From positions 1 through 64,000 of the IMG/VR virus record IMGVR_UViG_3300032315_001715: DNA of 64,000 bases; one strand, given 5' to 3'. The translations under genes were made by a program, and so were the position numbers. The notes under the pieces were generated by a model. The model was not told the DNA's origin, did no database searches, and saw nothing but the letters and a program-made list of their open reading frames with translations. This document shows positions 32,275 to 40,641 of the stretch, piece by piece (the first letter of the stretch is position 1; the number at the start of each line of letters is the position of its first letter). Source of the DNA: a virus.

Positions 32275-32715
32275 CTAGCCGCCCGGCAGCTTGCAGGCGT
32301 AGTGGTTGACGAAGCTGGGCCAGCTGGGCCCCATCAGCCGGGGGTGGATGGGCATGCTGTGGAACCCCCGGCAGAACACCGCGCGGGCCAGCAACAGCGG
32401 GATCATGCCCGGGGTCTCCTGCAAGAGCTCCTCGCGGGTCACGGGTCGGTTATAGGGACTGATGCCAGCCTGTGCCAGCTCGGCCAGCCGCTCCTCGGAA
32501 AGCACCGTGCGGCGGAACATCACCCTCACCGCATCCACCTCGACCGTGTCAATGTCGTGGACGAAGTGGTCCAGGGCAACACCCAGCATGGTGCCGAACA
32601 TTCCGCTGAGGATCTCATGTTCCTCAGGATTGGCCTGATGGTGGTCACACACCGTTTGGTAGAGGGCCACGACCTCGTCTACCGCCCTTGCGAAGGCATC
32701 GTCATCCATGGGCAT
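32275..32715 (-). CDS. Conserved phage protein, unknown
   Basis: 146 aa, helical. AGGAG 8 bp upstream; promoter TTGACA-16-TATAGT at 32742-32769 whose -10 is flanked by the inverted repeat GCCCGGGCA/TGCCCGGGC. Confidence 0.75.
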   Translation of the reverse strand: MPMDDDAFARAVDEVVALYQTVCDHHQANPEEHEILSGMFGTMLGVALDHFVHDIDTVEVDAVRVMFRRTVLSEERLAELAQAGISPYNRPVTREELLQETPGMIPLLLARAVFCRGFHSMPIHPRLMGPSWPSFVNHYACKLPGG

Positions 32716-32779
32716 TGCCGGCTCTCCTGTGTTGCCCGGGCACTATAACACATGCCCGGGCGGTGTCAACCGATCGATG

Positions 32780-33607
32780 TTAGCCCTCCTGGGCTTCAAC
32801 GTAACGCTTGGGCTTGAGCATGATGGACTCGGCCATGCTCTTCCAGTCCTCGTCGGTCTTGACCAAGCTGGCCAGCTGGAGCACCGTTCGGATGCTCAGC
32901 ACGCGCACGCGGCTGAGGTTGGGGGCCAGCCACCGCATCATCTCCTGGCTCTGTGCCTTGGTGATGCCGTTCTCCTTGAGGAAGCTCTGGCTGAACACCA
33001 CCTGTCCCACGCGCACGAGGATCTCACGCTTGCTGTGGATGCCGAGGTCCACATACATGCAGCGGCTCATCAGCGCCTTGTAGTGCGGCGACATCTTCTT
33101 GTCCGCTTCGATCTCAGCGGTGAAGTCGATGTTGGTGATGAACACCACGGCACCCTCGAACTCAAAGCTCCGATCGATGCCCTCGTCGTCCAGCACGCGG
33201 CTTTCCTTGTTCCAGTGGACCTTGCGGCTCTTGCCCGTGTCCAGCGCGGCCTTCAGCAGGTTCAGCGCGTCCAGGTCGCCGAAGATGCCGTCGCAGTCGT
33301 CGATCACCAGCACGTTGCCCGGCTCACGGCACTCCCAGAGCTGGCGGTACAGCCCAATGGCACTCATGGCACCCTTGACGCTTTGGAAGTTCACCAGCCC
33401 GTCGCTTTCGGCCTTTTGCAGGGCCTTCTCCAGCGTGTAGGTCTTGCCGCAGCCAGCAGCACCGCTGGTGATCACCGCGGTGATGTTGCCGTCGATGATG
33501 CCCTGGGCGACCTTGCCCAGCACGGCAAAGGTGTTGCGGATGCGCAGATCGATCTCCGCCATCGCTTCGTTCTCGCTGGAACGCTGGGCGGTTGCAATCA
33601 TGTTCAT
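32780..33607 (-). CDS. AAA+ ATPase
   Basis: 275 aa. Walker A GAAGCGKT (residues 50-57), Walker B NVLVIDDCDG (~98-107), sensor-1-like VVFITNID (~154-161) and an Arg-rich ALMSRCMYV follow the AAA+ order. It is a compact single-domain ATPase, similar to phage ATPases of unknown client. AAGGA 8 bp upstream; promoter TTGACG-16-TACAAT at 33638-33665. Confidence 0.85.
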   Translation of the reverse strand: MNMIATAQRSSENEAMAEIDLRIRNTFAVLGKVAQGIIDGNITAVITSGAAGCGKTYTLEKALQKAESDGLVNFQSVKGAMSAIGLYRQLWECREPGNVLVIDDCDGIFGDLDALNLLKAALDTGKSRKVHWNKESRVLDDEGIDRSFEFEGAVVFITNIDFTAEIEADKKMSPHYKALMSRCMYVDLGIHSKREILVRVGQVVFSQSFLKENGITKAQSQEMMRWLAPNLSRVRVLSIRTVLQLASLVKTDEDWKSMAESIMLKPKRYVEAQEG

Positions 33608-33677
33608 GTCGTTGTCCTTGCTGCTGTTAGTTCGCGCATTGTAGCGCCGTTGTGCTCCGCGTCAACCAAAATCCAGC

Positions 33678-33869
33678 CTAGTTCTGCGGCACCGCGGGGA
33701 TCGCGTCCATGAGGATCTCGTTCAGCCGTTCTTCGGCCACGCTCTGGGCCTCGTTCACGGCAAACCAAACCACGTCCTCGTCGTCGGGCTTGGCCGCGGT
33801 GGTCTCCATGAGGTACAGGGCCGTCTCGAGATGGAAAAGGATCTCGGTGAGGAGTTCTTTGCGATCCAT
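33678..33869 (-). CDS. Small acidic helical protein
   Basis: 63 aa, two helices with many Glu/Leu. GGAGGA 9 bp upstream, inside the end of the preceding gene (3 bp gap), so an operon with it. Confidence 0.7.
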   Translation of the reverse strand: MDRKELLTEILFHLETALYLMETTAAKPDDEDVVWFAVNEAQSVAEERLNEILMDAIPAVPQN

Positions 33870-33872
33870 GGT

Positions 33873-34028
33873 TCAGTCCTCCAGCTTGCGCACATCGCGC
33901 ATTTCGGTTTCGATGACGTCGGGATGATCGATGGTGTAGTCGAGGTTCTCGACCACGTCATCCAGATCGGCATCCCCGGTACAGATCAGCGCAAAGGTCA
34001 CGTAGACCACCTTGCTGGGTTTGGACAT
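33873..34028 (-). CDS. 51-aa acidic protein
   Basis: MSKPSKVVYVTFALICTG then an acidic helix (DADLDDVVENLDY). AAGGAG 5 bp upstream and promoter TTGACG-16-TATAAT at 34056-34083 make it convincing despite its size. Confidence 0.75.
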   Translation of the reverse strand: MSKPSKVVYVTFALICTGDADLDDVVENLDYTIDHPDVIETEMRDVRKLED

Positions 34029-34079
34029 CTTGCTTGCTCCTTTGCTTGCAGGACCATTATAGCATGGACGCCGGCTGCG

Positions 34080-34769
34080 TCAACCGTTTCCTTCTACCAC
34101 GAAGCCCGTGGTATCACGCCGGGCACGCCGCCCCTTGGGCTTGAGCCCGAGGATCACGTTCTTCGGATCCAGGAAGCGCAGGTCGTCCTCGTCAGCGCTG
34201 ATCACCGGCAGCCCGAGATAGGTCTCGGGGAACTCGCCGCCAAACACCACCGCCACGTTCATGCCCGCTGCAATGGCTTTCGCCACGTCCCGGTCGTTGC
34301 CATCGGCCTTGCTGAAGGTGAGGTGGTAGTTGGAGTATTGCGCAACCCGGCGGTTCAGCATCTTGGTGTAGTCGTAGAACTGGATGCTGGGGAACATCTC
34401 GAAGACGTTCTGCCCCTTGACGCGGATGCGTTCCCAGGGAATGTCACTGGTGCCATTGAGGCGAAAGCACGGCGTGGCATCCTCGCGCTCGGCCTTGCGG
34501 ATGCCGGCGTTGATGTCCCAGATCAGCTGGCTCATGAACAGCCCGCGATCCTCGAAGTAAAGCCGGGTCTTGCGAAGCCGTCCCGCCTGCACCTTTTTCA
34601 TCTGCCCGCGACCCGCATGGTTCAAGCAGGCAGCGGTGCAGCCCGGCGTTCGCTTGGGACAAACCTCGTTGCCCGAGCTGTCAGCCGGAGCAAGATGCAG
34701 GATGCAGGTCATGTAGCCGCGACCCGTGCCCTTGAGGATCTTGGTATTGTTGGTGGTCAATAGTTGCAT
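34080..34769 (-). CDS. Gp88-like phage protein
   Basis: 229 aa. CPKRTPGCTAACLNHAGRG resembles the Cys-rich core of the 'gene product 88' family of tailed phages; FRLNGTSDIPWE and QFYDYTKMLNRR fit a TIM-barrel-like or radical-SAM-like layout that has been proposed for this family. Start has GAGGA 9 bp upstream; promoter TTGACC-16-TAGTAT at 34801-34828. Role unknown. Confidence 0.75.
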   Translation of the reverse strand: MQLLTTNNTKILKGTGRGYMTCILHLAPADSSGNEVCPKRTPGCTAACLNHAGRGQMKKVQAGRLRKTRLYFEDRGLFMSQLIWDINAGIRKAEREDATPCFRLNGTSDIPWERIRVKGQNVFEMFPSIQFYDYTKMLNRRVAQYSNYHLTFSKADGNDRDVAKAIAAGMNVAVVFGGEFPETYLGLPVISADEDDLRFLDPKNVILGLKPKGRRARRDTTGFVVEGNG

Positions 34770-34867
34770 ACCGTCGTCCTCTTCGCTCTTGTTATCCGGG
34801 ATACTAGCATCAATTGCCCGTGGGTCAACCAAAAATATCGGGTCGATCTCGATCTTTTTGCCGCAGC

Positions 34868-34975
34868 CCGGAACCAAACCGCGGCGTTAAACGCGGTTTT
34901 AAGCACCCTACACCGGGGTCTAGCACCATGGCCGCTACCATGACCGCGGACAGGGACGGAAGCGCTTGTAGCACG
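34868..34975. repeat. GC-rich dyad block H2
   Basis: GTTAAACGCGGTTTTAAGCA, CCCTACACCGGGGTCTAGC: a variant of the H block, upstream of the Gp88-like gene and downstream of the divergent RNA copy at 34998. Confidence 0.55.
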
Positions 34976-34997
34976 CTCTATGCGGTCATCTTGGTCT

Positions 34998-35100
34998 TGC
35001 AACGATTTGGTCAGGATTCGGCTGGGCATGCCCACTGGTCGAGCTGGCGATCACCCGTTCGACATCATCCATGCATAGCATGGTCAGCACCATTGGTCAA
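34998..35100 (-). ncRNA. Divergent structured RNA element, copy G
   Basis: Promoter TTGACC-17-TATGCA at 35072-35100; the transcript keeps only the 3' motif (GCCGAATCCTGACC, ATCGTTGC) of the RNA family. No ORF. Low similarity in the 5' half. Confidence 0.45.
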
Positions 35101-35133
35101 GAAAAAACCCACCGGGACGAACTTCCCGGTGGG
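35101..35133 (-). terminator. Strong Rho-independent terminator
   Basis: CCCACCGGGA, loop AGTTCG, TCCCGGTGGG then TTTTTTC on the minus strand, ending the 35211 gene just upstream of copy G. Confidence 0.85.
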
Positions 35134-35210
35134 CCAAGTTTCACAAAATGAACCAAAACGCGCATCGCAGGGCTTATGGGTTCATCACCCTGCCTGCACC
35201 ACCTCGGCCC

Positions 35211-35726
35211 TTAGGCCTCGTTTGCTTCTTGCTCAGCGTCAGCACCCAACACCGCCAGCAGCTCGTCGGCAGCAGCCACCGCAGCAGCCTCGTCCTCGGC
35301 GGTGACCACCGCCGGCGTGGTGTCCGCATCGGGCACCTCGACCTGCTCACCTCCCGTCAGCGCGGCGAGATAGTTCTCGTCCTGCGCAGCAACACGGGCA
35401 GCACGCTTGGCAGCACGCGCTTCCGCCATGCGCCGCGTGAACTCCGCCTTGCGGGCAGCCTCAGCAGCAGCGGCCTTCTGCTCGTCGCTCAGCTCCACCG
35501 GGCCGGTCTTGCGATTGGTGGGGATCACCGCATCACGCCCTTGGTTGACCAGGAACGCCACGGCGTCCTCCTTGCTCATCGAGCCAGGCAGCTGGATGAG
35601 ATCCACGTCCGTGTGCCCGTGCCTCTTGAGCTTGGCAACTCGCACGTTGACCTTACCGGTGGCAAAGCGGAAGGTGTTGGTCCCATTCAGCGTGCTGGTA
35701 CCAGCGATGGTAAAAAGCTTGCTCAT
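35211..35726 (-). CDS. 'RFANG-GHTD' family protein 2
   Basis: 171 aa. FTIAGTSTLNGTNTFRFATG, HGHTDVDLIQLPGSM, AVAFLVNQG. An Ala/Arg-rich helix (RRMAEARAAKRAARVAA) and an acidic Ala-rich end follow; the helix is shared with the 57056 paralogue. AAGGA 5 bp upstream; promoter TTGACA-16-TAGCGT at 35757-35784. Confidence 0.8.
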   Translation of the reverse strand: MSKLFTIAGTSTLNGTNTFRFATGKVNVRVAKLKRHGHTDVDLIQLPGSMSKEDAVAFLVNQGRDAVIPTNRKTGPVELSDEQKAAAAEAARKAEFTRRMAEARAAKRAARVAAQDENYLAALTGGEQVEVPDADTTPAVVTAEDEAAAVAAADELLAVLGADAEQEANEA

Positions 35727-35798
35727 ATGCATCCTTTCTCTGTTTCTCGTGTCCGCACGCTAGCACAGCATGTGGACCTGTCAAGTGTTTTTTTGGCC

Positions 35799-36134
35799 TT
35801 AGGCCTCCACGGCGACCTTCTTGGCCTCGCGGGTGGCACGCGCCTTGGCCACCGCAGCGGCCTTCTTCTCCGCCGCCAGCAACACGTCGTTCTTCACGGT
35901 CTTGTCCGCGGCGCGGGTGGGGATCACCGCGCTCTTGGCACCCTTGATGTTCTGCAGCACCCAGGTGGTGGCCTGCACCTTGGTCATCGCCTTGGGCAGC
36001 TCCACGAGGTTGATGTCCGTGTGCCCGAAGTGATTGAGCATGTTCACGCGCAGGTTCAGCTTGCCGTTGGCAAAGCGGAAGGTCTTCACACCGTTCAGGG
36101 TGGTGAGGCCAGCGATGGTAAAGGTCTTTTCCAT
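35799..36134 (-). CDS. 'RFANG-GHTD' family protein 3
   Basis: 111 aa. FTIAGLTTLNGVKTFRFANG, FGHTDINLVELPKAM, TTWVLQNIKG; basic Ala-rich tail. Tandem with member 2. AGGGA 8 bp upstream; promoter TTGACG-16-TACAAT at 36203-36230 with a long (~65 nt) leader. Confidence 0.8.
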   Translation of the reverse strand: MEKTFTIAGLTTLNGVKTFRFANGKLNLRVNMLNHFGHTDINLVELPKAMTKVQATTWVLQNIKGAKSAVIPTRAADKTVKNDVLLAAEKKAAAVAKARATREAKKVAVEA

Positions 36135-36234
36135 GTGTTCAGTCCCTTGTCCGTTGCGCTTGCTTGCCCAATGCTCGCCTAGCGCTCTGTTTCAACACCC
36201 GCATTGTAGCACCATGCTACGCCGCGTCAACCAA

Positions 36235-36327
36235 AAAGTTTCGTCTTGCTCAGTTGGTGCTGCCTTTTGTTTTCAGCACCAACCTTGCCCAACATCGGTA
36301 TGTTAGCACCGTTTTGGTGCGCGTCTA
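36235..36327 (-). ncRNA. Possible small RNA with hairpin
   Basis: Promoter TAGACG-16-TAACAT (36300-36327) followed by a transcript with hairpin GTTGGTGCTG/CAGCACCAAC and TTTTT before the next promoter. A 22-codon ORF exists but has no ribosome site. Confidence 0.4.
36300..36327 (-). promoter_or_regulatory. Promoter of the possible small RNA
   Basis: TAGACG, 16 bp, TAACAT on the minus strand; same architecture as gene promoters in this array. Confidence 0.5.
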
Positions 36328-36339
36328 CCGAAAAGTTCA

Positions 36340-36579
36340 TCAAGCAGCGATCTTTTCCAGCTCGCTGCGCGCACCCTCCAGCATCTTGCGGCGCTGGGCC
36401 ACCTTGGCACGGCTCAGCTCACCGTCACAGGTGAGATTCTCCGGGCTCAGCTTGGTTTCGATCTGATCCAGCAGCGTGCTGACATCACCCCGGCTGAGAT
36501 TGCTGGCATCCAGCAGGGTCTCGTTGAACAGCCGGCGAACGCGGTTGACATCCTCGACCAGCTTCGTGGTATAACGCAT
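36340..36579 (-). CDS. Small helical protein
   Basis: 79 aa, charged helices (VRRLFNETLLDASNLS; AKVAQRRKMLEGARSEL). AAGGGAG upstream; promoter TTGACG-16-TACAAT at 36607-36634. Confidence 0.7.
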   Translation of the reverse strand: MRYTTKLVEDVNRVRRLFNETLLDASNLSRGDVSTLLDQIETKLSPENLTCDGELSRAKVAQRRKMLEGARSELEKIAA

Positions 36580-36666
36580 GTTGCATGCTCCCTTCGTTGC
36601 CAGGGCATTGTAGCACGGCTACCATTACCGTCAACCAAAATCTTTCGAAATGGCCGGAGAATTTAT

Positions 36667-36784
36667 CGTTGCGCTGTTGCAACGTCGGCGTCAGGACTCG
36701 GTCCGCGCATGGCGTGTGCTGCGATGCCGATCGGCTGGTGCAACGTCGTACCGGGAACATAGCATGCTCCCGGTACCCTGTCAA
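36667..36784 (-). ncRNA. Divergent structured RNA element, copy H
   Basis: Promoter TTGACA-17-TATGTT (36756-36784) with its -10 inside the inverted repeat GTACCGGGA/TCCCGGTAC. The transcript ends in GAGTCCTGAC and a CGTTGC/GCAACG hairpin as in the RNA family. No ORF. Confidence 0.45.
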
Positions 36785-36799
36785 CCCCGAGGTATCGGG

Positions 36800-37069
36800 T
36801 TATATGCTGGCATCCATTTCAAAGATGAAGTCTACCACCTCGCTGAGCATTTCTCGGCTGTAGGCCTTGCTGCCGGTGTGGATACCCTGGCCGATTGCCA
36901 GCCTGAATCGCGTCAGCTGGATCTTGCGATCGTAAATTTCACGCAGATTACGCTCGACATTTGGCTCGAGCAACTGCTCGAGACTGTGGTTGATGTCGTC
37001 GTTGCATTGGCCGATCCAGTCATCAACCACGCCGAGGATCACGTTCTTCAAAGGCTCACGCTTGCACAT
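36800..37069 (-). CDS. Small helical protein
   Basis: 89 aa. CKREPLKNVILGVVDDWIG start with AAGGGA 11 bp upstream; promoter TTGACG-16-TACACT at 37096-37123. Function unknown. Confidence 0.7.
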   Translation of the reverse strand: MCKREPLKNVILGVVDDWIGQCNDDINHSLEQLLEPNVERNLREIYDRKIQLTRFRLAIGQGIHTGSKAYSREMLSEVVDFIFEMDASI

Positions 37070-37129
37070 GTTGCTGATTCCCTTGTTGCCTGCGCAGTGT
37101 AGCAGGCATTGCGTTGACGTCAACCGAAA

Positions 37130-37363
37130 TTAGTAGTGATGTCGGCTGCCCACATAGTTGGGATTGTTGAGGAGATCCTCCTCGCTCTCTGCCTCTTCTT
37201 CAGCCTCCTCCTCCTCGTCTTCGAAGAAGCCATTGGCCTCGCACATGTCCTTGACCTCGGCCTCGCTGAGATAGCTCAGGGCAGCATTGATCACCGTGTC
37301 GCGATCGAGCACGCCTTCCTGGATGGCTTCCATCAGCTTGCGAGTGTATTCACGATAGACCAT
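37130..37363 (-). CDS. Small protein with Glu-rich stretch
   Basis: 77 aa. Helical N-terminal half, then DEEEEAEEEAESEED (DNA-mimic-like charge) and NPNYVGSRHHY. Promoter TTGACA-17-TATGTT at 37390-37418; AAGGGA upstream. Confidence 0.7.
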   Translation of the reverse strand: MVYREYTRKLMEAIQEGVLDRDTVINAALSYLSEAEVKDMCEANGFFEDEEEEAEEEAESEEDLLNNPNYVGSRHHY

Positions 37364-37424
37364 TTGCGTGTTCCCTTCGTTGCAGGAGCAACATAGCATG
37401 CCACTCCGAGTGTGTCAATTGACG

Positions 37425-37745
37425 TTAGGCCGCTGCCATGCTCCAGTGGTTCTCCACCACCTGGCGTGCCGCTTCCTTGAGGATGCAGACACTGGTACCG
37501 AGGCTCCAGCCTTCGCCGAGCTCGCGCATCAGCACGCGGTTGACCATCATGCCCACACACGGCATCAGCTGGTCCCACTGATTCAGTGGTATGGTGTTGA
37601 ACCAGAGCTGATCGCTGCAATTCACCAACCGCTCGGCGGTGAAGCGGCGTTCCACCATGTGGAAGATACCGGGAGTCACGAACTGGGCGTAGTAGGTGCG
37701 GTGCAGATTCTGCGAATTCGCCATGTATTCATTGCGCGTCAGCAT
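37425..37745 (-). CDS. Conserved phage protein, unknown
   Basis: 106 aa. LHRTYYAQFVTPGIFHMVERRF resembles a motif seen in proteins of other large phages. AAAGGAG 8 bp upstream; promoter TTGACG-16-TATAAT at 37771-37798. Confidence 0.75.
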   Translation of the reverse strand: MLTRNEYMANSQNLHRTYYAQFVTPGIFHMVERRFTAERLVNCSDQLWFNTIPLNQWDQLMPCVGMMVNRVLMRELGEGWSLGTSVCILKEAARQVVENHWSMAAA

Positions 37746-37794
37746 TGTGTGCTCCTTTGCTTGCAGGGCCATTATAGCACGGGCAGGGATGCCG

Positions 37795-38088
37795 TCAACC
37801 AAATTCCACGGGCTTGCGGGATTCTTCCACCGTGTAGCTGCGTGCTTGGCACATCGCCGCCATCTTGTCCAGCCCACGCTGGGTCACCGAGAACAGCTTG
37901 GCCCTGCCGGCCTTACGCATGGTGAGGTAGCCACGATCCACCATCTCGGGGAAGAGGATCGTGGTCAGCGAGGTGTTGCCTCGTCCGCTGGTGCCCCACA
38001 CCGCCTCGGTGAGTTCGGTCTGGTTGATCTCACCAGCCTGCTGCACCTCGTAGATCACTTCTGGAATGTAGTCGATCAAGCGTGCCAT
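37795..38088 (-). CDS. Winged-helix DNA-binding protein
   Basis: 97 aa. EINQTELTEAVWGTSGRG, TSLTTILFPEMVDRGYLTMRKAGRAKLFSVTQRGLD fits a winged helix-turn-helix with recognition helix and beta wing (ArsR/MarR-like layout). Could be a regulator of this array. GGGAG 7 bp before M3; promoter TTGACT-16-TATAGT at 38115-38142. Confidence 0.75.
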   Translation of the reverse strand: MARLIDYIPEVIYEVQQAGEINQTELTEAVWGTSGRGNTSLTTILFPEMVDRGYLTMRKAGRAKLFSVTQRGLDKMAAMCQARSYTVEESRKPVEFG

Positions 38089-38154
38089 CTGCATGCTCCC
38101 TATGTTGCCCGTGAACTATAGCACAAGTTTGTTAGTAGTCAACCAAAATACCGG

Positions 38155-38316
38155 CTATTTTTCGTCCTTGCGTCCGATCTTATCCACGATCTCAACCCGT
38201 GCTTGGCTGATGCGATGAGCTAGGTTGCCTAGATCAAACTCTTTTTCCAGCTCGGCCACTCGCGCAGCCGCCTCATCGAGTTCCTTGAGCTTGGCTGCCA
38301 TCCGTTTGTTGTTCAT
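38155..38316 (-). CDS. 53-aa coiled-coil protein
   Basis: MNNKRMAAKLKELDEAAARV, then a charged helix. GGAG 8 bp upstream and promoter TTGACA-16-TATAAT at 38343-38370. Function unknown. Confidence 0.75.
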   Translation of the reverse strand: MNNKRMAAKLKELDEAAARVAELEKEFDLGNLAHRISQARVEIVDKIGRKDEK

Positions 38317-38374
38317 CTTGTCTGCTCCGTTGTTGCAGGGTCATTATACTAGGCCCTGCAACCGTGTCAACCTC

Positions 38375-38530
38375 TCAGTGGTTGCTGTGCCGCTTATACC
38401 AGCGGTTCAGTTCGCGCAGCTCGTCCTCGTAGGCAGCATCAGTGATGCGACCCCGATCCAGCTGGCGTTCGAGGAACGCCGCATGGGTTTCGGCGACCTG
38501 CTGGACCTGTTCGAGGCTCATGTAACGCAT
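38375..38530 (-). CDS. 51-aa helical protein
   Basis: MSLEQVQQVAETHAAFLER, RITDAAYEDELRELNRWYKR. Its ATG overlaps the TAA of the YubB-like gene (TAATG), so the two are coupled. Confidence 0.7.
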   Translation of the reverse strand: MRYMSLEQVQQVAETHAAFLERQLDRGRITDAAYEDELRELNRWYKRHSNH

Positions 38531-39156
38531 TAGTCCTGTTCCTTTTCGATAGTCATGTTGTTTGCCTGTTCCTTGGCGTTCCATTCGGCCTCCTCGGCCT
38601 CCCAGTTGGCCATGTTCTCGACGATGGCAAACATCTCGTCGATCTCTGCCGGGATATCCCGCTCGACCTCGTCAGCGGTGCCCCGGATATCGTAGTAATC
38701 ATCGATGCCGTTCGTGTAACGCCCGCAGAAGGCGCAGCCGGGCTCGTAGTAGAACGCGTCGACGGCAAAGCCCATCTCTTCCATCTTCTCGTAGGCACCC
38801 ATGGGCGGGCTCCATGCGCTGTCAAAGGAGAACTGCACGCTGAGGCCGTCGTCGCCGATGGTGGGCTCGCCGTTGTTCTCAGCGGTGATGTCCCACTTGG
38901 TGCCCCAGTTGGCCACCGCCCAGTCATACCAGTTCTTGTGGCCGAAGTCCCGGAGGTTGTCCTGCTCCTTCTGCTCCAGCTCTGCCTGCCGCGGGTCGTC
39001 AAACCCATAGCTACCGGCCATGGTGTTGACCAGCCGGTCGGGGATGGGAAGGAATTCCGAAAGCAGCCCCTCGCCCGTGTATCCGGCGACCACGCGCCGG
39101 ATCATCTCGGGATCCTCGTGCGTGAAGGTAACAACGTTCTGGCACCAATTGGGCAT
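38530..39156 (-). CDS. YubB/Api92-like protein
   Basis: 208 aa. MPNWCQNVVTF, NWYDWAVANWGTKWD and FDSAWSPPMGAYEKM are the signatures of the DUF1281/YubB ferredoxin-like family found on plasmids and phages; role unknown. An extra acidic C-terminus (AEEAEWNAKEQ). GAGG 6 bp upstream; promoter TTGACA-16-TATAAT at 39195-39222 inside CCCGTGC/GCACGGG. Confidence 0.85.
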   Translation of the reverse strand: MPNWCQNVVTFTHEDPEMIRRVVAGYTGEGLLSEFLPIPDRLVNTMAGSYGFDDPRQAELEQKEQDNLRDFGHKNWYDWAVANWGTKWDITAENNGEPTIGDDGLSVQFSFDSAWSPPMGAYEKMEEMGFAVDAFYYEPGCAFCGRYTNGIDDYYDIRGTADEVERDIPAEIDEMFAIVENMANWEAEEAEWNAKEQANNMTIEKEQD

Positions 39157-39229
39157 GTTGGCCTCGTCTGTGTTTGTGTTGCGCTTACCCGTGCATTATA
39201 GCACGGGTTGATTCTCTGTCAACCGCTTT

Positions 39230-39550
39230 TTAACGGGTCAACACCCTGTTGTCTACCCGCAGGCTGAGGTAAATGCCGCTGGCGATGTGGTAGGTACCGC
39301 GTACCTGTCCACGTAGCTGGGGGAACCTGTCCTCCAGCCGAAGGATCAGCTGATCGCGGCGATGGTTGCAGTCATCCCAGTGGGCTTGTGCCACGTCGGA
39401 GAACCGCTTGTTGCGATATCCGCCGTGCCAGCCGAGGCTCATGCGGTACTCGTCGGTGCTCTTGAGGTTTGCGGTGCTGTAGATGTATGTGTTCCCGCTC
39501 AGCTCCATGACCGCGGCGCGCAGCACCGCCTTGGAAACCAGTTCCGTCAT
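39230..39550 (-). CDS. Unknown small protein
   Basis: 106 aa, basic; HWDDCNHRRDQLILRLEDRF helix and beta-rich end. AAAGGAG 9 bp upstream; promoter TTGACA-16-TATAAT at 39577-39604 with GCCCGGGC inverted repeat around the -10. Confidence 0.7.
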   Translation of the reverse strand: MTELVSKAVLRAAVMELSGNTYIYSTANLKSTDEYRMSLGWHGGYRNKRFSDVAQAHWDDCNHRRDQLILRLEDRFPQLRGQVRGTYHIASGIYLSLRVDNRVLTR

Positions 39551-39603
39551 CGCATCAACTCCTTTGTTGCCCGGGCATTATAGCACATGCCCGGGCCGTG
39601 TCA

Positions 39604-39618
39604 ACCCCTGCGGGGACC
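39604..39618. repeat. CCCCTGCGGGG palindrome between genes
   Basis: ACCCCTGCGGGGACC sits exactly between the stop of the 39619 gene and the next -35 box. Same element at 40105-40119, 50284-50298, 49751-49765 (CCCCTACGGGG), and many times at 29-30.5 kb. Confidence 0.8.
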
Positions 39619-40041
39619 TTATTCCGCGTCAGCCGCCTGCAAGCGAGCGGCCATCTCCAGCGTGACGAAGCGATCGTTGGTGGAGTAGCATTCCACCTTC
39701 CATGCACCGTCTTCCCAGAGGTAGTTGTATTCCTCGCAGAGGCTGTCCCGCAGCGCCTGGAAGGTGGGCCGGGTCACGGCCGCAACGTTCGTCTCGCCGC
39801 GGTCCCGACCATAGGCATTGCACTCGCCCCGGGGAGCAGCGTCGAAGTCGTGCTTGGTGCCGATCTCGGGAGCGAGGCTGGAGAGGCTGCCCAGCGCCAT
39901 CAGCTGGTGGATCTTCTCCTCGTCGGTGTAGTGCTCGCTGAGGATGCGACCGTTGTTCTCGAGATAGCCGTCCCAGTGGCAATAGATGCCGGTATAGCTG
40001 CCGTCAGCGTTGCGGATGGAAATCGTGCTGCGAGTTGCCAT
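39619..40041 (-). CDS. Conserved phage/bacterial protein
   Basis: 140 aa. MATRSTISIRNADGSYTGIYCHWDGY, LSEHYTDEEKIHQLMALGS, NAYGRDRGE belongs to a widespread family seen in phages, plasmids and bacteria; function not known. GGAAC upstream; promoter TTGACG-16-TATAAT at 40078-40105. Confidence 0.85.
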   Translation of the reverse strand: MATRSTISIRNADGSYTGIYCHWDGYLENNGRILSEHYTDEEKIHQLMALGSLSSLAPEIGTKHDFDAAPRGECNAYGRDRGETNVAAVTRPTFQALRDSLCEEYNYLWEDGAWKVECYSTNDRFVTLEMAARLQAADAE

Positions 40042-40122
40042 TGCTGTGTTCCGTTGCTGTGTTGCTGTTGCCCGTGCATTATAGCACGGGCGGAGCTTGC
40101 GTCAACCCCTGCGGGGACCGGT

Positions 40123-40344
40123 TCAGTTCTTGTTGGTGCTGACCGAGGTGTTCTTGAACAAAAAGCCAAAGAGGATCATGATGCCCCAGCTCTGCAGCCA
40201 GGTGATCTCCCGCACGCCGTCGATGGCGCCCACGAGGCAGCCATTCCACAGCAACCACACCGGGATGCTCAGCAAGAGGCTGATGCCCACCAGTGCTCCC
40301 AGGGCCACCACCACCACCATCACGGCCTTGATAACGTCGTCCAT
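40123..40344 (-). CDS. Small inner-membrane protein
   Basis: 73 aa. Two membrane helices (residues ~6-30 and ~47-63) with WLLWNGCLVGAIDGVREITWLQSWG between, a layout seen in many phages. AAAAGGAG lies in the upstream stop region, so co-transcribed with 40360. Confidence 0.75.
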   Translation of the reverse strand: MDDVIKAVMVVVVALGALVGISLLLSIPVWLLWNGCLVGAIDGVREITWLQSWGIMILFGFLFKNTSVSTNKN

Positions 40345-40359
40345 TTGTCAGTTCTCCTT

Positions 40360-40587
40360 TTAGCCGAAATCGGCTTCGATTTGTTCGATCATGATCTCGA
40401 GGATCTCCTCGAAGTCGTCGTCGGGGTGCAGCTGATGATCCTGGGCGATGCTGTCGTACATCTCCTGGATCAGCACGTCCTCACCTGGCTGGATGCGATC
40501 CTCGCGATCCGTCAGGATGTCGTAGAGGTCGATCTGATCCTCAAGGATCAAGCGGGCGGTGCGATCGGAAAGCCCAAAGGCCTTCAT
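40360..40587 (-). CDS. Small acidic helical protein
   Basis: 75 aa. SDRTARLILEDQIDL helix pair and DDDFEEILEIMIEQIEADFG end. AGGAG 8 bp upstream; promoter TGATAC-16-TAGCGT at 40617-40644 is weak. Confidence 0.7.
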   Translation of the reverse strand: MKAFGLSDRTARLILEDQIDLYDILTDREDRIQPGEDVLIQEMYDSIAQDHQLHPDDDFEEILEIMIEQIEADFG

Positions 40588-40641
40588 CAGTCTCTCCTGT
40601 GTGGTGTGCTGCCCGCACGCTAGCACGGGCAGCGGATGGTA

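Noticed and set aside
37069-37123. In-frame upstream starts in many array genes (such as MTSTQCLL here)
   Set aside because: These lie inside the promoter, upstream of the expected transcript start.
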